Shown in pieces: positions 10,921 through 22,547 of a DNA stretch of 64,000 nt (within the stretch, counting starts at the first letter, position 1; every line of letters starts with the position of its first letter). Source of the DNA: Saturnia japonica (lineage: Eukaryota; Arthropoda; Insecta; Lepidoptera; Saturniidae); assembly GCA_033032175.1 (NCBI GenBank), contig CM065304.1, forward strand, positions 8,432,001 through 8,496,000, given 5' to 3'. The notes under the pieces are model-generated. The model had not been told where the DNA came from, made no database searches, and was given only the letters and a program-made list of their open reading frames with translations. The position numbers were made by a program, and so were the translations under genes.

Positions 10921-12449
10921 TGCTCTTCCTTTTCTTACCTCGGTTATCTCTTGGCATATATATCTAAAGTCAACTTACTAAAGTAGACGATACACCATTT
11001 AGCTATGTATACGTGTCTAAAAGTAAATTATGGCTTCCTCATTCATTCTAAGACCCTCTCCAGAAGAAGCGATTTCGACGCGAATCATCTCGCGCATATT
11101 CGCACTTACGTCGCATCCAGAAAGAGCGTTTTACTCATAAGCATTTGGGGATGTATTCAGGTAGTACCTATTTAAAAGAAGTTGGACGAATCGCTCGAGT
11201 TGTGGCTAGCTTATTGTCACTGGAAAAGACGAAAATGAAGGAAGACAAGAAAGTAAATGAAATATTCTTTGCGATATAATGATAAATAGTATCTAAGTTT
11301 GTAACTTTGTATCCAAATTTAAGATGGCATGAGAAAGTTACTCGAATAAATTTAACATTTATTTAACACAGGTGAAACCGTGGGACACACCTAGTTTTAT
11401 GCATACTGTGAACTCGAACGAATGGGTAGTAAAATCATTTATTGTAAAACGCTGGGTTAAATTACTGCTCTTTATCTACTTGTTTAGGAAAATGTGGAAA
11501 AATTGGTGGGCAAAATATCTCCACTGCTCGTTAGTTCTTTATTGTACAGTATGGTATAGCTCAAAAGAAGGCATAATTGGGATATCACATTTTGCTTCAG
11601 TTTACTTATGTTATTAATCAATATTTAAGTAAATATGTCTATTATAAATATTTGTTTAGAAAATAGTAAGCTTTTCGTCTATATTTATCTAAACATAGTA
11701 TAAAGTAGGTAAAGTAGCTTCACGCTGCCTGTCCCTATGTACGCTTAGCTCTTTTAAACTACGCAACAAATTTTAATGCAGTTTTCACAACAATTTAGAA
11801 TTTTTTTTTTCAGATGATTTATTTTATGATGATAGAGATGATGATTTATTCCAATTAAGTTTTTGTATAGTAGAGAATAATCAATTATTTGTAATCAAGT
11901 CGTCAAAAACTTATTTTCGGGTGCTTAGATGGCTTACGCTGGCTAAACATGAGATACATCAAAATAACGTTACAATAATAATAATGAACTACAATTAGTT
12001 ATTTATAAAATGTAGAGAAAAGTCCGCGATGGCATATATATATATCCTAAGGTTGAATCACAGTAACCATTTTCATCTTCAACATAACAATGAAAAATAC
12101 TACGTTATTTGCGAAGCTATTTTCTCCAAATTCAGTATTAATCTTTATCAAAATTTGTTTGTTAGTTAACTTGGGCATTTAATGTAGATTGAAATTGTCC
12201 TTTTACAGTTTTCCATTTAAATGAATAACGTAGAAGATATCACGAATTCAAAATAACGCGCTATCTAAGAAATTCCTCTCAGCAGAACTGGTCGCGGTCG
12301 GTTGACCGGCACTCTTCACCTATGATGAATTGCGCGTCTCGAGCTCAGTGCACTATTCGTAAATATGAAGTTACATAGCATATCATAAAACCTGTATCCC
12401 CAAGTATTAGGCAAAGGTTACACACCCACAGTACACAGGGTATGTTTTA
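10234..12449. other. 2.2 kb of AT-rich DNA, no gene recognised
   Basis: It contains a (TA)n run at 10893-10920. A short 81-residue frame at 11372-11617 has no family signature. I see no exon with matched splice sites. Confidence 0.4.
10893..10920. repeat. (TA)n microsatellite
   Basis: Fourteen TA steps without interruption. Confidence 0.95.
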
Positions 12450-12612
12450 GGTCTCATGTAGTAGGGGGCGAGCCTATTGCCATTAATCGGGCACAAAGTT
12501 AAACTCCGAGCTGCTACTGAGAATTTCATAGAAAACCCCTATAACACTTTGCGTGACCTGGGAATCGAACCTAGGACCTCGAGCATAGCAGACGCGTTTA
12601 AGACCTTTTGGC
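12450..12612 (-). repeat. tRNA-derived SINE-like repeat
   Basis: On the minus strand, CTAGGTTCGATTCCCAGGTC carries a near-perfect Pol III B box (GGTTCGATTCC). On the plus strand the segment around GGGGGCGAGCCTATTGCCAT belongs to a family common in Lepidoptera. The head is worn; no gene is implied. Confidence 0.6.
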
Positions 12613-12689
12613 TAAAGGCAATTATGAAGTTATGGTCTATCAATATTAAAGCGATAACTCTAAATAGTCTTTTTTAAACATAAAAAAAC

Positions 12690-12735
12690 ACCATTTTGTA
12701 AATTGTATCCGTGCGAGGCTGGGTCGGGTCGCTAG
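12690..12735 (+). mobile_element. Helitron 3' end (Lep1-like), copy 1
   Basis: AATTGTATCCGTGCGAGGCT, then GGGTCGGGTCGCTAG before T. This is the 3' terminus of the Lep1-type non-autonomous Helitrons of Lepidoptera. Confidence 0.65.
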
Positions 12736-12925
12736 TACCACATAATTTAAATAAATATCTTAGGAGTTATCGAAAAATAAAGACTCGTGAGACAAAATAA
12801 TTATTGTTGTGTTTGTCAATGGCGGAGATATCAGAGCGGGAAGTTATATTATGTAACAGTCACATTTACTTGAATTGACTGTAAAAATATAATTGTACCC
12901 GGGTGAAGCCGGGGCGGGTCGCTGA
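12736..12925 (+). mobile_element. Helitron 3' part (Lep1-like), copy 2, interrupted by a mariner
   Basis: Contains GGCGGAGATATCAGAGCGGG, then AATTGTACCCGGGTGAAGCC and GGGGCGGGTCGCTGA. The terminal CTAG is disturbed exactly where the mariner begins. Confidence 0.6.
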
Positions 12926-12927
12926 TA

Positions 12928-14091
12928 TTAGGTCCATACATATAAAATTGGCGTTTTTTTTAACTAGTTACTTTGATCTCAAATATCTGGTGTTTGGTTA
13001 GGAATTCCAAATTCAAATTTATTACAAATATGTGCTTGCGTATTAGTGTTTCGAATTTAGTAATTTCTCCTATATACAAAAGTACTCTGTGTTAGTGATT
13101 TATTTGTTCTTTCCACAATATTAAAATTTAAAATATCGCTTTGTTTACGAATATTAGATCCACCGTGGCATCATCGCTGCAGAAACAGCTCGAATGTTTC
13201 ATGATGTGTATGGGGAAGCTGCTGTGAAAAAAACACGGTACGTTTTCAACTTTATTGTTCTAAAAATTTTGAGCTACAAAACAAACCCCATGGACGGCCA
13301 TAGAGCCAGTTGATAATGAAAAATTAGAGGTAATCATGGAAGTGGATCCATCTCAAACCAAGTCAAAGTTAGTGGCAGGTTTCGGTATGAGATAAAAAAC
13401 AATTTTAATTAACTTGAAACCATTGGAAAAGTGAAAACGTTTGAAAAATGGGTATCGCATGAATTGACTGAAGCACATCAACAAACACGCAGTGAGTGCT
13501 GCGTTACATTACTGAACCGTCACAATAAAGAGGGGATTTTACGACAATTAGAAACACTCATCACAGTTTTTGAACCCAGTAGAACCGGCCAAATTTGATT
13601 CAGAAAAAGTACTGGTGAGTGTTTGGTAGACCATTGTTGGTGTCATATACTACAGCTTTCTAAGATCCAGCCACACGATAATGGCAGATCTGTATCTACC
13701 AGCCCACTGCTGCTGCTGCTTCAGGACAACGCTCGACGTTTCACGACGAAAGGTAGCTAAATTAGAGAAACTGCGATTGGAATGTCTCCGTCACCCACCA
13801 TACTCCACGAACCATGCTCCAGCAGATTATCACTTTTTTTTCAGAATTTTGACAATTTCTAGAAAGGAAAAAAATTCAATTCCGATGAGATTCTCCAAAC
13901 ACCCTTCAAAGATTTTATTGATTCTCGCTCATACAAATTTGTCAGCAATGGAAACAATGAACTAATTATAAAATTTCGAAAGTCTATAGATAGTAATGGT
14001 GTACTTCGATTGATTAAATGTATAATTTCATATTTTTTTCGTTTTACTTTTTCCTTATAAAACGCTAATTCCCTATTGCGTGCTTATCTAA
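12928..14091 (+). mobile_element. decayed mariner (cecropia-type), copy 1
   Basis: The 5' terminal repeat TTAGGTCCATACATATAAAA starts after a TA. The right end is worn (TAAAACGCTAATTCCCTATT and further), so the right boundary is approximate. Coding remnants from 13150 onward match the better-kept copy at 52173-53461 but contain several frameshifts. The D34D-type block HPPYSTNHAPADYHFF survives at about 13794-13841. Confidence 0.75.
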
Positions 14092-15704
14092 CGAGCAGCT
14101 GTATGTAATTATTTCAGGAACACTACCGAAATAACATACTGTTTACTTTAATGTAATGTATAGCGTAGTGGCGTGCTACCTCGTCCCCGTCAACGTCTAA
14201 AACATAGGACGGTCGAGCACGATCTTGTACGACTATTATTTATATAAAGACCCTTCTAATATAATGATAACAAATAGTCTAAAAAACTGTCAACAGAGTT
14301 CTTCTGAGAAAACTTTTCCACGACGACAACTTTTAAATTTATTTTTAGGTACTTCAGACTGTCTTTTGTTGCTCAGCAAAGTACATAGATATCGATATTA
14401 TTAACAAACCCTGGAATACAAAATGTCGTGCAAAGATGAATACTCCGTTCACACGGACGATTTATTTGCCATCGGTTTATTATTAAATTGAAGGTGCCGT
14501 GGAGTACCGACGCCAACTAACGCTGGGTGAAAATCAATAGTCATTTCCGATGAATAACCGTTTGGTCTTGTACAAATTCGATCAAGATATTGAGGTTTCA
14601 TCGTTCGGTTTGCACTCTAAACTAAACGTCTTTCGATTAAATACGCAGCGATTAAAACTTTTAGTACTATTTAGTCTTTTGATTTTGAAGTAGAAATCAC
14701 TTTTAAACCTTTTTCCGGTTATTTGTAAATAAAGCATTCACTTCTATACTCATCGCAGTTCTATATTATAATCTTTGATTATCTTACACGTATATAATCA
14801 AAGACCATAATGTCTAATAAAATATGTGTTACAAATACATTCAATTAAATTAAACATTCATGTTTAGGTTCATAGTGCCAATATTAAACACATAATAGTC
14901 TGTCGCTTACGTTCTGAAAGAAAGAAAAAATATACATTTTTATTGGAAGTGCCAAACACATCAATCTGTGGTCAAATATTTACTGACAGATTGATGAACG
15001 AGTTTCGAGCTGTGAATTATGCATGCTATTTATACTCTTTGACAAAGCAACCTCAATAACGATAAAAGTTTTTAGCGGGATCTTGAAATGACATGTTGTG
15101 GATTTTACCTTAGGCTTTTTAACCCTATGTTATGTAATATTGGTGGCATTTGCGTGGTATAGTTTGGTTGTTATGCTTAAGTGAAGTGGATTATAAATGT
15201 AAAGTGGAAAACATACATTTTGAGATGTCACAAAATCCAGCTAGATAGTTTTGACAAGGGAGCCACCATCTTATCAGAAAACCCCATTTTGTATATTGGT
15301 AATTTAAACAAGGCTTAAAATATTGACACTGGCAAGTGCTTTTTGCGGCGCCAATACAAGAAAAAGAAGAAGAAAGTTAAAAGTGAATAATTTGAATTAT
15401 TACGATCGAATTTCGACCTCTAGATGACCACTATCCATTAGTTTATATTATAAGCGACGGTGTAAAATTTTAGTATAGATTTGATGTCACTCGCCAAATA
15501 TTTTATTTATAAAGAATTGTTAGAAAACTGTATAAATGTAATTTATAATGTAAACCCCTTAAACAGTCTAGGGGCTAATCCGAGACGCAGTTACTGAATA
15601 TATAATACGTAATCAACAGGTTACTTGTGAATGTTGACTTCGAGTTATTATAGAAAGATATGTTTACATGGCGTAGGTAGTTGTTTTAATATTACTCTAA
15701 AATG
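14092..15704. other. unassigned stretch
   Basis: No gene family, terminal repeat or matched splice pair is visible. Composition between 14160 and 14700 is less AT-rich than its neighbours. Confidence 0.35.
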
Positions 15705-15815
15705 AAGCAATGGTGGATCAGTAGGAGCCTGCGAGCATACGCACTACGCTGATCGACATGAGTTCGAATCCCTGCAATGAACATGAGTTTTCGGTGAAGG
15801 AAAACATGTTGAAAC
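15705..15815 (+). repeat. tRNA-derived SINE
   Basis: An A box-like TGGATCAGTAGG (15714-15725) and a B box GAGTTCGAATCCC (15760-15772) sit at tRNA-like spacing. They are followed by GGTGAAGGAAAACATGTTGA, a segment common in lepidopteran SINEs. It does not fold as a functional tRNA and has no acceptor stem match. Confidence 0.7.
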
Positions 15816-17382
15816 CATATCTATATTTACCTAAAGAGCATTGAAATGGGAAAACTGGAAATTGGATTTTTGATTGAATTACTGCAGTATTCATTTTTGT
15901 TCATAATATATTGTCTACTACAAGGCTCTAATAATTATATAATATATCTTGATATACCTACTTATATCAAGAGCTACATAAATATAATTTCGTATATTAC
16001 ATACTATATAATTAATATTCAAAACAATTGATATTTTAAATAAAATTTATTTAATCCATATCTATATAACGACTTAGTTATTTCTTTTTATCAATTGTTT
16101 CGAATGTTGGAATCTTTATTGCAAAACCAGCGAGATATTTACCATATTAAAATCAAACAGAAATATTTGTTTAATTAATAAAAATAAGTGTCTAATATTT
16201 ATTTTCTAATAATTGTTTTATATTAACAGCGATTGCTTTCCTTAAGATATTTATTATTATTTATCTAATAGTTGTCCTATTTCCAAAGCTTTTATTAAAT
16301 AAAAATAAGTTGTAGGTCTGTAAAGATTTTATGAGAACTTTGAAACGATAAACTGAAATTAAAAACAAGAACTTTAAGCGTAGCATTTTTGCGTTCTCTC
16401 TCCTCTAGGTGGCAAATCTCATAGATTGAAAAATGATCATCTACCTAATATTTTAAGATATGTCATAATAAAAATAAAAAATAATATATGTATTAAAAAT
16501 TTTAAGTCAGCCATAGATATTCATCGTAAATTAAACACTGCTTTAGTATCTACGATTTTCATTAGTTGTATTGCAATGTACGTTCTATTTTTCTTATAAT
16601 TTTTTTCAATGTGCTTCCAACGAACTGAGGCTTAAGCGCTTTTTGCTTGTATCAACCTACAAAAGCTAACATAAATGCACTTAAAATCTACTTCTCAAGT
16701 AGCTATGCAATTACTTAAGCATATACTATATTAAGTGCACTGTGACCAGTTACGTTTTGAAAATAGACCTAAATGAAATGTAGTCTCGAAAGGGATTTTA
16801 TGAAATCGTATAATATTAATTGAAAGTGTATTTATTAATACTAATCATACCACAGGTTTTTTTACCTATCATAATATCAATGTTATAATATTTGAAGTAA
16901 GTATATTGAGTTAATATGTTTAACTACTGATGAATAGACTGTGCCTTTTTTACCATTTGTAACTCACTTTCTGATTTATTTAATTATTTAAATTAGGACA
17001 GCCAGTGGCCAATACATCAATACATTAAGTTTATATATATTATAAATGTACAATTACAAGTGCATTGACCTTTAAAGGCTGCCACAGCATTTACTATAAT
17101 AAGGTAGATAGTAAGTGAAAATTACAAAACAAAAATAAAAATATACTAACAGAGAGCATTATAAGAAATACTATAAAAATAAGAATTGTGCGATCATTAA
17201 CAAGTCAACAACCAACTATAAAATCAATATTATACATTTGAAAAATATCTAACAAAATTAAATTAAATTAAAAATTAATTTAAAGCAAATAACAATAATT
17301 TAACAAGTTATTTAACAAATTAACAAATCAAAAACAAAATTAAAACAAATCAAAAGTTTCACTGCACATCTCTCAACAACAC
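15816..17382. other. AT-rich stretch, nothing recognised
   Basis: No coding family or element end identified. 17240-17350 is an A-rich tract of ACAAATTAACAAAT-like words. Confidence 0.35.
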
Positions 17383-17661
17383 TTAAGCATTTTCTTTCAA
17401 ATTTCTCAATGATTCTCCAAACACGTCTACTGCATTTCCTAAATTATCATATAACCTTGACAACCTACATACTGGTGAATTAAACCCTTTATTAGTTCTT
17501 ATGGCTGCCATTTTGAGTAAGTCAATAGAGTACCTGGGATATCTTCGTTGTGCATTAAACGATTTTTTCTGTAAAAGATGTGGACAGGCAATTATACGAT
17601 GCAAGATTTTGTACAAGCAAAGTTCTGGCCACTTTGGCACCCTGCGGCGCATGTTGCCCAC
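17383..17661 (-). pseudogene. possible LINE ORF2 C-terminal fragment
   Basis: A 92-residue minus-strand frame ends CRLSRLYDNLGNAVDVFGES and then LRNLKENA. The pattern RLYDNL..(V/I)D(V/I)F close to a stop is typical of the C-terminus of jockey/CR1-like LINE proteins. The upstream part WPELCLYKILHRIIACPHLL is unfamiliar. No tail or target duplication was found. It could also be a chance frame in a decayed repeat. Confidence 0.35.
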
Positions 17662-17989
17662 GCTTTCGCTGCTGAGTGCCTAAAGCGTTCGTCCCCAAGT
17701 CACGATAAAGCTGTAAAAGCCATCAGCGGCTCCAGTTTTAGGGCACCTCAGGCTAACTGTGCAAAAAAAACTGAGAGTCTCGCAGCCTTGCATAACAGCG
17801 ACGACTAACATTGAATTTACAATCCTTCGGGGGTCGCCGTCGATTTAGGATTATTCTGTGTTTTCCATTTGGCAAAGTGTTGTCACTTTACCTTGCTACA
17901 ATAAAAAACAAACACTACAAAAGAAAATTAGAACAGAAAAAATGGTTTTATTTATAATAGCTCCGTACATTGATGATACTTTCCATTAT

Positions 17990-18178
17990 GATAAGCATAG
18001 CACAATCCAAATACAAACACAACGACGACCACCGAGATATCTAAATACATCGGCAGACGCCGCTGTCATGCCTGCCTGCATAAATATCCCTTCACATCAC
18101 GCTTAAAGACCCGATGTCGTAAGAAGGAGGGACCACACTGGCCGGGGGAAGGTTCCACAGCTTCACGGTATCACAAAA
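17990..18178 (-). pseudogene. LINE ORF2 C-terminal fragment
   Basis: On the minus strand one frame reads VKLWNLPPASVVPPSYDIGS, close to the LWN-LP-SYD-FK block near the C-terminus of lepidopteran CR1/jockey-like LINE proteins; a neighbouring frame carries the FKRDVKGYL continuation. A frame change inside the block shows decay. Confidence 0.45.
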
Positions 18179-19734
18179 ATATCATAAAGAACTTTTAACA
18201 AATATTTCACATCTGATATTTAGCCTATTAATTATTACAATATTAACCTGCTATAGATGTCATTTTAAGCAAAATCGTTTAAATATTGTGTAGAAGATCA
18301 AATAATAATAGAGGGCGCAAACTTCAAGTCGCTTCAAAATCTCTCCAGAAACTCATCGTAAAGTGCTCACCGCTTTATTAAGACTCGATTCGACTACGTT
18401 CAATATACTTGTATAATGACTTTGATAACTTACAACTAAAGGCTAACATAGATGATAATAACAATAAATACGATTATACTTGCAGAAACACATAATGCGT
18501 ATTATCCAAGAAAAAAAAATACATTTACAAAACAAGTATTTTTGATATTTCTTTGTCAAAATACAAATGTGACTTAAGAGTATCATTTCAATCACTAAAT
18601 TATCATAGTATAAATATTTTAGCTACATAGTACATTATTTTATTAAACTACACATTGTAATGGCCATAAATATGATATTAGCCTTGAATACTAAAGTTTG
18701 TTATCTAAGAAGTCTTTTATAGCGAACGACAACGTAAAGTTATTGAAAAATGACAATAAGGAATAAACATTTCTTTGTAACAAAACAGCGTATCCAACAT
18801 TTTACATTAAAATGCTTGTGATGGAATCAGCATATTACAAACTGTATTATCTATACTAATAAATATATGGTTCCATCTGAGTACATGTAATTTTTTTCCA
18901 AATTTTCCGACAGACATCTTTTATAAAGTAGACTGATCACGAGTATGATATTAATATTGTTATTAGTTTTGTTTAAGTTCTCTCGTTTTTATTTTTTGTA
19001 TTTGTAGAAAGCTTTTTTATATCGTAAGCTACACGTTTTTACTTTTACTTTTTTATACTTTTTATGTCAGTGTGTCCGTCATGTGGCGTCACCAAGGCAA
19101 AGCGGCCTCAACGGAAGACCAGCGCTGGTTATTTACAACCAGCATTATGCTGAGCTGGGGCCGTTTTGTAATAACTGGCATTTGATTTTCGTTACTGTAA
19201 GTAGTTGTAAAATATTTTTAGTTGTCTGTAGTCTCAAATGCCTTTATTATAAATAAATCTTTGTTTCTAATTATTTTTTATCTGCCTGACTGTCTTTTGT
19301 ACGTCCGAACTTAACTCAAAAACTAATTTAATTTAACTCAAAATAATGTAGATACACGGAAAGGTTTATGGTCATATATAGACTTTAAGAATTATAAATA
19401 ACTACTTTTACTTTTTTTACTACTAATTACTAAAGTACTTTTCGAAATTGTAAAGATATAGGTAATTAATTTTTTTATTCATTCACAACCGATTTTGATG
19501 AAATTTTGTTGATGGGAGTCATACGTTATCCAATAATTGATAAGGCATAAGAATTATTGTCAATAATGCCTTTATGCCACAAAGGTGGCAAACAAGCATA
19601 CGTACCCCATGATGATTAGCGGCTACCGTAGCCTATGGACTCTTGTAATACCATAGGTATCACACTAGTGCGTTACCTACCTTTCACCCACCGTACCACA
19701 AGGAGCTCTAGAAACCATCACTAGGTTATATAGC
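18179..19734. other. unassigned stretch
   Basis: Mostly AT-rich. 19070-19170 contains a short GC-rich patch (GTGTCCGTCATGTGGCGTCA) without a recognisable family. Confidence 0.35.
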
Positions 19735-19842
19735 CGCGATCTTCTGTAGGGTGGAGGAGGTTCAAGTCCGGTGAAGCTGTAAAAACCGTCAGAGGCTCCA
19801 AGGCCCTTAAGGCTAACACTAAAGTCAGAAAAAAAAAAAGGA
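19735..19842 (+). repeat. tRNA-headed SINE, GTGAAGCTGTAAA family
   Basis: A B box-like GGTTCAAGTCC is followed by GGTGAAGCTGTAAAAACCGT, CAGAGGCTCCAAGGC, AAGGCTAACA and an A-run. The same module occurs twice in tandem at 46604-46788 and in part near 17708-17772. Confidence 0.7.
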
Positions 19843-19949
19843 TAGAGGTATTCCACCTGTCGGGCAGCCCCAAATAGAGAGAAATCTCCAAATAAATTTC
19901 TCTGTGCCTTATCTCTCATAATTCAATTACTCTCTACCAATTTTGATGA

Positions 19950-20132
19950 AGGACGCAGCGTAGGACGGCCCCCCACTAGATGGAAAGACGACCTAATAAA
20001 GGTTGCTGGGAGCCGTTGGGTGCAGGTCGCACAAGATCGGTCGCTCTGGAGATCTATGGGGGAGGCCTATGTTCAACAGTGGACGTCCTGCGGCTGAAAT
20101 GATCATCATTTGATCATGATGATGAATTTTGA
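19950..20132 (+). mobile_element. RTE-type LINE, 3' end
   Basis: One frame reads RRPPTRWKDDLIKVAGSRWV and continues QVAQDRSLWRSMGEAYVQQW to a stop near 20095, the closing block of RTE-type LINE ORF2 proteins. It is followed by a TGATGATGA tail. 5'-truncated. Confidence 0.75.
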
Positions 20133-20529
20133 TGACATTGTGTAGTCGGAAGTACATATAAGTTATTCCTCAATTCCCCAAGAGAAATCGTAAAAAAAAA
20201 ATGAACGAAAAATTTTGAAATTAATTAAATTTTGTACTAACTCGCAACATAATTTGATGAAATTTTGTAGACGGTAAGTATGACATTTTATTACTCAATC
20301 GATAGGCTTTGAATACTGTATAAAATAATTATCATAATTTAATTAAGGTATGATAAAGGTTATTGATTAATATTCATAATATGCACTATTGATTTTTGTC
20401 ATTGTGATCTCTACCAAAAGAATTCAAAAGAAAAAAAAATTAGAAAAGTTTTAATATAAATGAAACTTGTTGTAATGTTACTACTGTATTTGTAGTATGA
20501 ATGATAATGCAACATTATCATAATATATC
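20133..20529. other. AT-rich stretch, nothing recognised
   Basis: No feature that I can support. Confidence 0.35.
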
Positions 20530-20690
20530 AAGCATTCATGTCTCTTTACAATGTTTTCCTTTACAGTCAGCCAATAATGTTATGAAATTTATATTAATTA
20601 AATGTATGGGAATTCCGAAAAATTCATTGTTACATGCCAGGACTCGAAACCACGGACATCCAAACTATATTTCACACTCGACCACTACAA
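20530..20690 (-). repeat. SINE, minus strand
   Basis: On the minus strand a worn B box (GGTTTCGAGTCC) is followed by the GTAAAGGAAAACATTGTAAA segment also seen in the SINE at 15705. Confidence 0.55.
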
Positions 20691-21242
20691 ATCTAAGCCT
20701 GCATAAATCGATAGCATCTGATAACATTCGAATGAAAAGAAAAAACTCTTAAAAAAAAAATTAAGTACTAATTTAGTATAGCTAACACTTAGTTTATTAA
20801 TATCTATAAAGAATAATAAATAATATACAGTATATTACTTTTGACATATGTTTGTTTTCGAATACGTATATTTCTATATCCTCTAACAAATGTTTTGAAC
20901 TCAATTTAGTATTCAAATATAAAGAAAAATACAATGGAATAAATGGTGCGAACGCAGTTGCCGAAATTTTTCAGAAAATTCAAACCGAATTTTCGAGGTA
21001 TTTGTTTTGTGTCACCATAAAATGCCGAAGCTTCACGCAAAGTCAGCCAGTTTGAATAAACTGTGAATATTCTCGCACAATCGCTCAAACTATTCAAGTT
21101 TCAAGGCAGAATTCGGTTCGTATTGTACTTATATCTGAATACGTTTACGGTCAATTCACAGTCTATAAACAAAAGAGCAAATGATATTTGAGCAACATAG
21201 TGGTTATTTCAAAACACTATAAACCAAGTACCTAGCATTATA
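20691..21242. other. unassigned flank of the DD41D transposon
   Basis: No gene or repeat end identified up to the TA at 21241-21242. Confidence 0.35.
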
Positions 21243-22545
21243 CAAGGTGTCCAGAAAGGGTATCGGGTATTTGTTTTCGCGTCATATTCGAAACGGGGCG
21301 TCTAAAGGGTGCGGGGAGGGGTTCGTGGCGTCCGCCATTTTGTGGAGTTTTAGTCACGATGGAACAGTACTCGGGGACGCATCGCGCATTTTGCGTACGA
21401 GCGTATTATCGTAATGGTGATTCAATAGTGACTGCTCAACGTCTCTATCGTGCGGAATATCGTACACGCCACGCGCCAAGTGACGATAGCATTAGGAAAT
21501 GGATCAGGATATTCGAGAATACAGGTGCGACAGTTAAAATTCAAAACTCTGTTCGTCCTCGTTCAGTTCGCGATGAAGAAACAATTGAAGAAGTTGAGGC
21601 GTCGGTTCGTCAAAATCCGTCTTTATCCATCCGAAAGCGAAGCCAAGCGTTGAACATCAAAAAATCGTCTTTACATTCGATTTTAAAGAAAGACTTACAT
21701 CTAAAAGCCTATAAAATTCAATTGGTTCAAGAATTGAAGAATACGGACTATGCTAATCGACTGAATTTTGCGAACGAAATGCTGCAGCGATTTAACAACT
21801 TTAACAATATACTGTTCAGTGACGAAGCCAATTTTCACCTGAATGGTCATGTTAATAAGCAGAATTGTCGGTACTGGGCAGTGGAGAATCCGAGACGAAA
21901 GCATGAACGACCCCTGCATAGCCCAAAGGTCGTTGTTTGGGCCGCTATGTCTGCTAAAGGCATAATTGGTCCTTATTTTCATGAAGATCAACGAGGCCGA
22001 GCAATTAATGTGAATAGTGACCGTTATTGCGATATGTTGCGTAATTTTTTGGTCCCAGAGTTGCAGGAGTTTGCAGGTTTCAACTCAAGAACGTGGTTCC
22101 AGCAAGATGGGGCCACTTGTCATACCTCAAATGACTCAATGGAAGTTGTTAACGAATTATTCCCTAATAAAGTCATTTCGCGAAGGGGTAACATCAACTG
22201 GCCTCCCAGAAGCCCCGACCTTAGCCCGCTTGACTATTTTGCATGGGGATACCTTAAAAGTAAGGTTTATCAAAACAATCCGACGAATCTAACCCAGTTA
22301 AAGCAAAACATCAGGTCAGAAATGGCAGCAATATCGATAGCTATGTGTCAACGTGTTATCGCCAATCTTCGTTTCCGTTTAGAAGAGTGCCAGCAACGTA
22401 ACGGTCATCATTTGGATAACATCATCTTTTCCAAATAATTCTCCAATTCATATGCTAATAATAAACAATAAACTTTTTTATTGCATACAAATAATTTTTG
22501 TTTCATTGAACTTACAAATACCCGATACCCTTTCTGGACACCTTG
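21243..22545 (+). mobile_element. DD41D Tc1/mariner-superfamily transposon, structurally complete
   Basis: 32-bp terminal inverted repeats (21243-21274 and 22514-22545, both reading CAAGGTGTCCAGAAAGGGTA inward and continuing) match without a mismatch. They are flanked by TA on both sides (21241-21242, 22546-22547), the target duplication expected of this superfamily. The 1303-bp element holds one uninterrupted transposase gene. This is the only transposon here with no visible lesion. Confidence 0.93.
21359..22438 (+). CDS. DD41D transposase
   Basis: 359 residues. The N-terminal third (about 1-115) has the two helix-turn-helix motifs typical of arthropod transposases of this kind (YYRNGDSIVTAQRLYR; IRKRSQALNIKKSSLHSILK). 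The catalytic core follows. The first Asp is D155 in FSDEANFHLNG, the second D250 in WFQQDGATCHT, and the third D292 in SPDLSPLDYF. Exactly 41 residues lie between the last two, which defines the DD41D group and separates it from mariner proper (DD34D). The protein would bind the terminal repeats and cut and paste the element at TA sites in the nucleus. All catalytic residues are present, the frame has no stop, and the ATG lies 84 bp inside the left repeat. Expression is unknown; no promoter was identified. Confidence 0.93.
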   Translation: MEQYSGTHRAFCVRAYYRNGDSIVTAQRLYRAEYRTRHAPSDDSIRKWIRIFENTGATVKIQNSVRPRSVRDEETIEEVEASVRQNPSLSIRKRSQALNIKKSSLHSILKKDLHLKAYKIQLVQELKNTDYANRLNFANEMLQRFNNFNNILFSDEANFHLNGHVNKQNCRYWAVENPRRKHERPLHSPKVVVWAAMSAKGIIGPYFHEDQRGRAINVNSDRYCDMLRNFLVPELQEFAGFNSRTWFQQDGATCHTSNDSMEVVNELFPNKVISRRGNINWPPRSPDLSPLDYFAWGYLKSKVYQNNPTNLTQLKQNIRSEMAAISIAMCQRVIANLRFRLEECQQRNGHHLDNIIFSK

Positions 22546-22547
22546 TA

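Noticed and set aside
15705..15780. tRNA gene
   Set aside because: The A and B boxes are present, but the acceptor stems do not pair and SINE sequence follows.
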